Below the pieces are notes generated by a model, which did no database searches, had not been told where the DNA came from, and saw only the letters and a program-made list of their open reading frames with translations. The translations under genes were made by a program, and so were the position numbers. A stretch of DNA of 64,000 nucleotides from Symbiotaphrina buchneri (Eukaryota > Ascomycota > Symbiotaphrinales > Symbiotaphrinaceae): assembly GCA_001599915.1 (NCBI GenBank), contig BCIG01000027.1:1-64000 (forward strand), written 5' to 3'. Of the stretch, positions 59,114 to 64,000 are shown one piece after another (position 1 is the stretch's first letter; each line of letters opens with the position of its first letter).

Positions 59114-59816
59114 GGTGAGAGTTCTCGCGAGGGTCTACCTAGAAGGATCTAAGGTTCGTAGACTCGAATACGATGCGGGAAATGAAGGGAGGACAAAGAG
59201 GGATCGGAATGGCTCCCAAAGTATGGGATTCTTGGTCTTGCTCCTTTTCTGCTTTCTCTTCTAATCATGGATCATCCCGATGCTAAGGGTCGTACATGTG
59301 TATCAGCAATCGTTGTCTGCTTTCATCGGGTAACGGCATTCCTCCACCTGCATGTCTCAGACATATGGCCATCCCGCTGCGGTGCTTCCAATTGTTGTTA
59401 CACGATGTAAGGTTGTGCTAGTCGAGGCGTGCTGCGAGACAGACAAACCATAGGTTGATATTTAATCGGGCTCTTGCTCTACCCCCTCATGGAATTTGCA
59501 TATCTTCAGCTGCAACCCTTGGCTTTATTTGTGCAGTGCCTTGGCAACTATATTTTTCGATCCATGACGTGCTGATCCACCAGTCCCGGTGAGAATTGTA
59601 GTAGGATTTGGTAATGGTTGACGATCCTCAGCAATTGGAGCAGAGTCTGCGAAGTCCGAGACATTACAGAATACACAGCATGAAGAAATCATCACCCTTG
59701 GATAAGCCGTCCCTCTAAGAATGCATATGGTCCACAGGAGGAAAAGCAAACAAACGTAGCAGATAATCCATGTGAAAGGGTGCCGTCTATTAATGTCGAC
59801 TAGCACGGAGATGCAA
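59114..59816. other. Intergenic between P450 and methyltransferase
   Basis: About 700 bp, promoter side of the P450 and 3' side of the methyltransferase. No gene recognised. Confidence 0.5.
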
Positions 59817-60720
59817 TCAGTCTTCCCTGTAGACCGCAAACTTCAACCTCCTGCCATCCGGATCACCCCACCCGCCTCCCCTGGTGAACCCAGCCAGCGG
59901 CATCTCCTCCAACTGAGCTTCTACCCTCCACTGCGTGCCAGTCTCCATTGCAATGATCCTCCACACGCCCTCGAACGTCTCGATGCTATGCTTATGTATG
60001 GTCCCCTGCAGCGGGCCCATCTTAAATGCCCCTCCACGAACGTGGCCAAATTGTTGTCCTAGAATCAAAGATCCTTTGCACGGCTTCAGCAATTGGACCA
60101 ACCGTTTTGCCGCATCGATCTGGCCCTGGTAATCAAACATATGCAGAAATGAGCCGGCGTAGATGATGTCCATTTGCTCCTTGAGCTCTTGCAGGGGAGA
60201 CGAAGTGTCGAAGAGATCTGCAGCGATAAATCTCCCGTCGAACTTGTCCCGGTCACGGAATAGATCGTAGCCAGCTTCCATCAAATTGGCGTGAAGATCG
60301 GTCCCGTAGAGATGCGCTGTAGGAGCACCGTCGAATGCCAGCTTTCGAAGGTCTTGGCCGAAGCAACAGCCGACGTCGAGCAGCTTCTCCCCTCTCTTTA
60401 CACGGGAGAGCACTTCTGCGTAGCAGGAGGAGTTCCCAATGCCAAGCTGAAGGAACGTTGCTCCGCCTATACATGGGAATGGAGGAACATTCCACGCTTG
60501 CATGCGCTGTTGATTGTGAATGGTTTTGAGCAGGACGCGAAACTTCACACAGGAGACTTACGACTTTCGCCACATGTCCCTCTACTTCCTCAGACGGAAC
60601 CCCAGCGTATTCTTCCAGCAGTTTTCGGAAAGCCGGTGGAATATCGATCGTCTCTTTGAACCATGGCACAGAAGTATCACGCACACCGAGGCCGTCGCTG
60701 GCGGTCAGCTTCTTCGACAT
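59817..60720 (-). CDS. SAM-dependent methyltransferase, AusD/AdrK-like
   Basis: Two exons, 60720-60562 and 60506-59817 (donor GTAAGT, acceptor CAACAG), giving 282 residues. The N-terminus has IPPAFRKLLEEYAGVPSEEV and the splice joins VAKV to RMQAWNVPPFPCIGG, a pattern typical of the fungal meroterpenoid methyltransferases (AusD, AdrK, Trt5 relatives). The SAM site is LLDVGCCFGQDLRKLAFDGA, followed by YGTDLHANLMEAGYDLFRDR, FIAADLFD, DIIYAGSFLHMFDYQGQ and LLKPCKGSLILGQQFG. Known members methylate carboxyl groups or oxygens of cluster intermediates in the cytosol. It lies head to head with the NRPS-like synthetase, so the two probably share a promoter region. Confidence 0.9.
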
Positions 60721-61832
60721 TTTCACCGGGGTAAAGAACTGGGAGTGAATCATTATACGGACTCAGAATTTGGGTCGTGGTGGCGAATTTTTAAGGCTAC
60801 GTGGAATGAATTTCTGTTGGCAAGTCTCGCTCTACAGAGCTCTTCATATTTGGCAACTTCCATAGATTCGTCCATACGACTCCTTAATGATTAGCTGCAG
60901 TACCTAATTGAGAATGTAGCCACTTTCACCATGGTGAAAATACATGGACGATTCCGGTCCATTAGTTGCAACGTTCCTTGACTAGGTCGACCAGGGTGAG
61001 AATGAGAACCAGGTTACAAAGCGGGATTATACCGGAGGGATAGGATGACGTGCATAGACAGTACCCTTGGTGGGCGGATGCGACGTTGTACATTGCGTAC
61101 GCAGCCAGTCATTACTGTAGGCTCACGTTACATTTTCTGGAGGATTTAAGACTGTCTCAGGTCCTCGGGATGGTTTTGGGCCACATATGGAAATTTCGGA
61201 CCCAATTGCTCCTCAGCTGAGCAGGGCTTGACGCAAATTCTGCTTTAAGAGGATGGCCGCTGCATTGCTTGTGTTCCTGTCTTACCTACATCGTTACACA
61301 ATCTCCCACTTACCCAGTTACCTGCCGGCGTCCCTGGATGCTCCTCTGCAAATGATGCTCAAAGGGCAGGAACCCGACGGCGATCGAACCTGCTCCGCAC
61401 ATGTATTACGGCGACTTTGCAATTGAGCTGGAGCTAAAGGTCATACGCTGTCTAACATCGAACAGATTCTCTTGGCCAGCGAGATTCTCCCAATTGATGC
61501 CCTACTTGGAATAAATCATGCAGACATTTGTTGGGCTCAAAGACAATGCATTTCAGCTCTCGTACATCCACAGTGCATATATTGGGGGAATTTGAAACAG
61601 CAACTGAGCTCAGCCAATGGAACAACAGACCCTGCCGTCATGGGGGGACTTTGGTATAATATTTACTAATCATCCTAATCTTGGCCCCCCAATGTAGTAT
61701 TAACGCACGTAATGCTGACATGCATATACAATATCCCGTTTGCCACTTCAGCAATGTGGCCACAAGCATGAATAAAACATGGATTTTCCAAAGCACTCTA
61801 CACCAATTTTCCAGCGCACTCCCTCGTCCAGT
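60721..61832. promoter_or_regulatory. Divergent promoter region, methyltransferase / NRPS-like synthetase
   Basis: About 1.1 kb separates the two start codons, which point outward. Open frames inside are short and featureless. No particular regulator site was identified by eye. Confidence 0.5.
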
Positions 61833-64000
61833 ATGACTCTGTCAACTCCTCGCTCAGAACTCTCCGTCACCTACGAAGAACGTATTCAACTAGCGTCCTC
61901 TGCCTCAAACCTCTATCATCTTCTAAGAGATGCAGCAGAGACTACAAGCGCTGGAATCACAATCTATGCTCCAGGAAGCAGCTATAGCAGGGGCCACGCC
62001 GATATCAGACACTGCACTTACTATGACCTGTTCCACCGAGCCAGGGCCTATGCTGATACGATCCACCAGATCGAGGATCTGTCGGCGGAGACCAAGGTGC
62101 TGCTTCATCTCAATGACCATACTCAGAATATAGAGTGGTTCTGGGGTACAGTGCTTGCAGGCTATGTTCCCGTTATATCAGCCCCCTTTGTCAACGACGT
62201 GGATCAGCGGAGGAAGCATATTGTGCATATTAATTCTCTGTTGGATAGCCCCGTCATCATCACAACAAAGGAGCTCGTCTCAGAATTTGCTGGTGTAGAA
62301 GGACTGGGCATATGGACCGTGGAAGCCCTCGCGGAGAGGAAGAAGACCAGAACCAGCACAGTGAATATCGCCAGTCAGAAACAACCAGACGATCTAGCGG
62401 TGCTCATGTTGACCTCTGGAAGCACCGGCAACGCAAAAGCGGTCTGTCTACGTCACGGGCAGATCATCGCCGCTCTGGACGGCAAGAGTAAATTCCACAA
62501 CACCGGCAAAGACGACGTCTTCTTCAACTGGATCGGGCTGGACCACGTCGCCAACCTCTGCGAAACCCATCTCCACGCTATGCGTCTAGGCGCTGAACAG
62601 ATCCACCTGCAGGCTTCAGATCTGCTGTCGGACCCTCTGTCGTTTATTCGACTGCTACATAAGCATCGTGTCACTTATACTTTTGCGCCCAATTTCTTCT
62701 TAGCATCGTTGGTTAGATGCTTAGACAAGGACGACGGTTTACAGGGGCTGGACTTGTCGTCGCTTAAAGCATTGATATCAGGAGGCGAGTCGAACGTCGT
62801 CGAGACTTGCAATGCCTTGACGAAACACCTGCGATGCCATCACGCTATTGCTGGTTTCATTCGGCCCGGCTTTGGAATGACGGAGACATGTGCGGGTTCC
62901 ATCTATAGCAAATCATGTCCAACTTATGACATTGCACAAAAACTCGAATTCGCATCCTTGGGCACTTGTATACCCGGTATCAAGATGCGAGTGGTAACCG
63001 ACGACGGGAACGAGGCCAGCCTCAACGAAGTGGGCAATCTGCAGGTCAGGGGCCCGATCGTTTTTACTGAGTACTTCAATAACCCTGACGGGACGTATGA
63101 GTCCTTCTCTAATGGGTGGTTCATCACGGGCGATCGTGCCTTTATCGACGGCGGAGGAAACCTGAACCTGGCCGGTCGGACGAAAGAAAGCGTCATCATC
63201 AATGGCGTCAAGCATTATCCACAAGCGCTGGAAACAGCACTGGAAGAAGCCGGTATTCCAGGCATAGTGCCTTCATACATTGCCGCCTTCCCACATCGGC
63301 CCAAAGACTCAGCAACTGAGGCCATCTGCGTTGTATATAATCCGGCTTACGCAAGGGACGATTCCAAGACCCGGATAGAAACAAATGACGCGATTGCCAG
63401 GACAGCTGGCATGGTGCTGGGGGTTAAGCCGCACGAAATCATTCCTCTAGAAAAGTCGTTCCTGCAGAAGTCTTCTCTGGGCAAATTGTCCAGAGCCAAG
63501 ATACGCAAAGCGTATGAAAATGGTGAATACACCGAACAGCGCGAGCTCAACATGGCGGCTACCAAGGACTATCGGCAGTGCCATCTCACACACCCGTCCA
63601 CATTGACAGAGGAACGGATATTAGCCGTCATGTGCGAGCACTTCGAGCTGCCCGCCGATGAAGTGGGCATCGATACCAGTCTGTTCCATCTCGGCGTCAC
63701 ATCAATCGAGCTCATCCAGTTCAAAACCCTCGTCCAGCAGCGGCTTCATCTCGACAAGGAGATCCCTCTCATCGTCGTCCTAACCAACCCCACCATCCAA
63801 GCCATGGCGGCCGCCATCGACCGCATGGCCGTCTCCGCGCCTCAGCCCTACGACCCCGTCGTCACGCTGCGATCCAGCGGGCCACGGACGCCGCTCTGGC
63901 TCGTGCATCCAGGCGTGGGCGAAGTGCTGGTCTTCCTCAACCTCAGCAACCACCTGACAGAGCGGCCGGTATACGCGCTTCGGGCGCGGGGCTTCAACCC
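61833..64000 (+). CDS. NRPS-like synthetase, A-T-TE type (truncated by window end)
   Basis: Continuous open frame from ATG 61833 (MTLSTPRSELSVTYEER) to the window end, 722 codons and still open. There is no condensation domain. The adenylation domain has core motifs LMLTSGSTGNAKAV (A3), FGMTETCAGS (A5), NGWFITGDRAFIDGGG (A7), LAGRTKESVIINGVKHYPQ (A8) and SSLGKLSRAKIRKAY (A10). A thiolation domain with LGVTSIELIQFK (phosphopantetheine Ser) follows near residue 620. A thioesterase begins PLWLVHPGVGEVLVFLNLSN and continues past the edge. This A-T-TE layout is that of fungal enzymes which activate aromatic alpha-keto acids and dimerise them to quinones, furanones or related lactones (AtrA, TdiA, MicA, ApvA types). 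The keto acid used cannot be predicted here. Confidence 0.93.
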   Translation, partial: MTLSTPRSELSVTYEERIQLASSASNLYHLLRDAAETTSAGITIYAPGSSYSRGHADIRHCTYYDLFHRARAYADTIHQIEDLSAETKVLLHLNDHTQNIEWFWGTVLAGYVPVISAPFVNDVDQRRKHIVHINSLLDSPVIITTKELVSEFAGVEGLGIWTVEALAERKKTRTSTVNIASQKQPDDLAVLMLTSGSTGNAKAVCLRHGQIIAALDGKSKFHNTGKDDVFFNWIGLDHVANLCETHLHAMRLGAEQIHLQASDLLSDPLSFIRLLHKHRVTYTFAPNFFLASLVRCLDKDDGLQGLDLSSLKALISGGESNVVETCNALTKHLRCHHAIAGFIRPGFGMTETCAGSIYSKSCPTYDIAQKLEFASLGTCIPGIKMRVVTDDGNEASLNEVGNLQVRGPIVFTEYFNNPDGTYESFSNGWFITGDRAFIDGGGNLNLAGRTKESVIINGVKHYPQALETALEEAGIPGIVPSYIAAFPHRPKDSATEAICVVYNPAYARDDSKTRIETNDAIARTAGMVLGVKPHEIIPLEKSFLQKSSLGKLSRAKIRKAYENGEYTEQRELNMAATKDYRQCHLTHPSTLTEERILAVMCEHFELPADEVGIDTSLFHLGVTSIELIQFKTLVQQRLHLDKEIPLIVVLTNPTIQAMAAAIDRMAVSAPQPYDPVVTLRSSGPRTPLWLVHPGVGEVLVFLNLSNHLTERPVYALRARGFN

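Overview
The window begins with about 15 copies of the telomeric hexamer CCCTAA, so it is the left end of a chromosome (or of a contig that reaches the telomere). Genes are interrupted by short introns of about 45-90 nt with GTAAGT/GTACGT-type donors. The gene types are Zn2Cys6 regulator, RTA1, Pth11-like, Clr5, ABCC, GH15-CBM20 glucoamylase and NRPS-like synthetase. Together these indicate a filamentous ascomycete, most like the Eurotiomycetes (Aspergillus/Penicillium type). The plain hexamer argues against A. oryzae, whose telomere unit is, as I recall, a 12-mer. Genus is an inference.

Layout: 0-6 kb holds the telomere, a Zn2Cys6 regulator ending about 136 bp from the repeats, a small O-methyltransferase and an RTA1-type membrane protein. 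6.7-11.2 kb is a divergent pair, a GT4 glycosyltransferase and a UDP-glucose dehydrogenase-like enzyme, a plausible sugar-nucleotide and glycosylation module. 11.6-12.7 kb is a catechol O-methyltransferase-like protein with a hydrophobic N-terminus. 13.2-13.9 kb is a complete non-autonomous TA-flanked DNA transposon (MITE). 14.4-19.3 kb is an ABCC transporter with an altered second ATPase site. 19.6-25.1 kb is a catabolic-looking set: amino acid permease, mitochondrial-type CoA-transferase and a phosphonopyruvate-hydrolase-like lyase.

26.9-38.5 kb holds a Pth11-like 7-TM receptor with a coding minisatellite, two reductases, a CYP53-like P450 beside a monocarboxylate-type MFS carrier, and an esterase. 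39.6-44.5 kb holds a secreted starch-binding glucoamylase and an MFS transporter with a reading-frame break. 44.5-50 kb is gene-poor and decayed: an inverted pair of small unknown genes, a 15-bp minisatellite and a damaged Clr5-domain gene. An NmrA-like reductase and a coiled-coil protein follow.

The right end (52.7 kb to beyond 64 kb) looks like a secondary-metabolite cluster cut by the window edge: a stand-alone urea-carboxylase-type biotin enzyme with altered residues in its carboxyltransferase part, a P450, an AusD/AdrK-like methyltransferase and an A-T-TE NRPS-like synthetase. A biotin-dependent urea-carboxylase homologue is an unusual partner for such a synthetase, and this is the best candidate here for an undescribed system.
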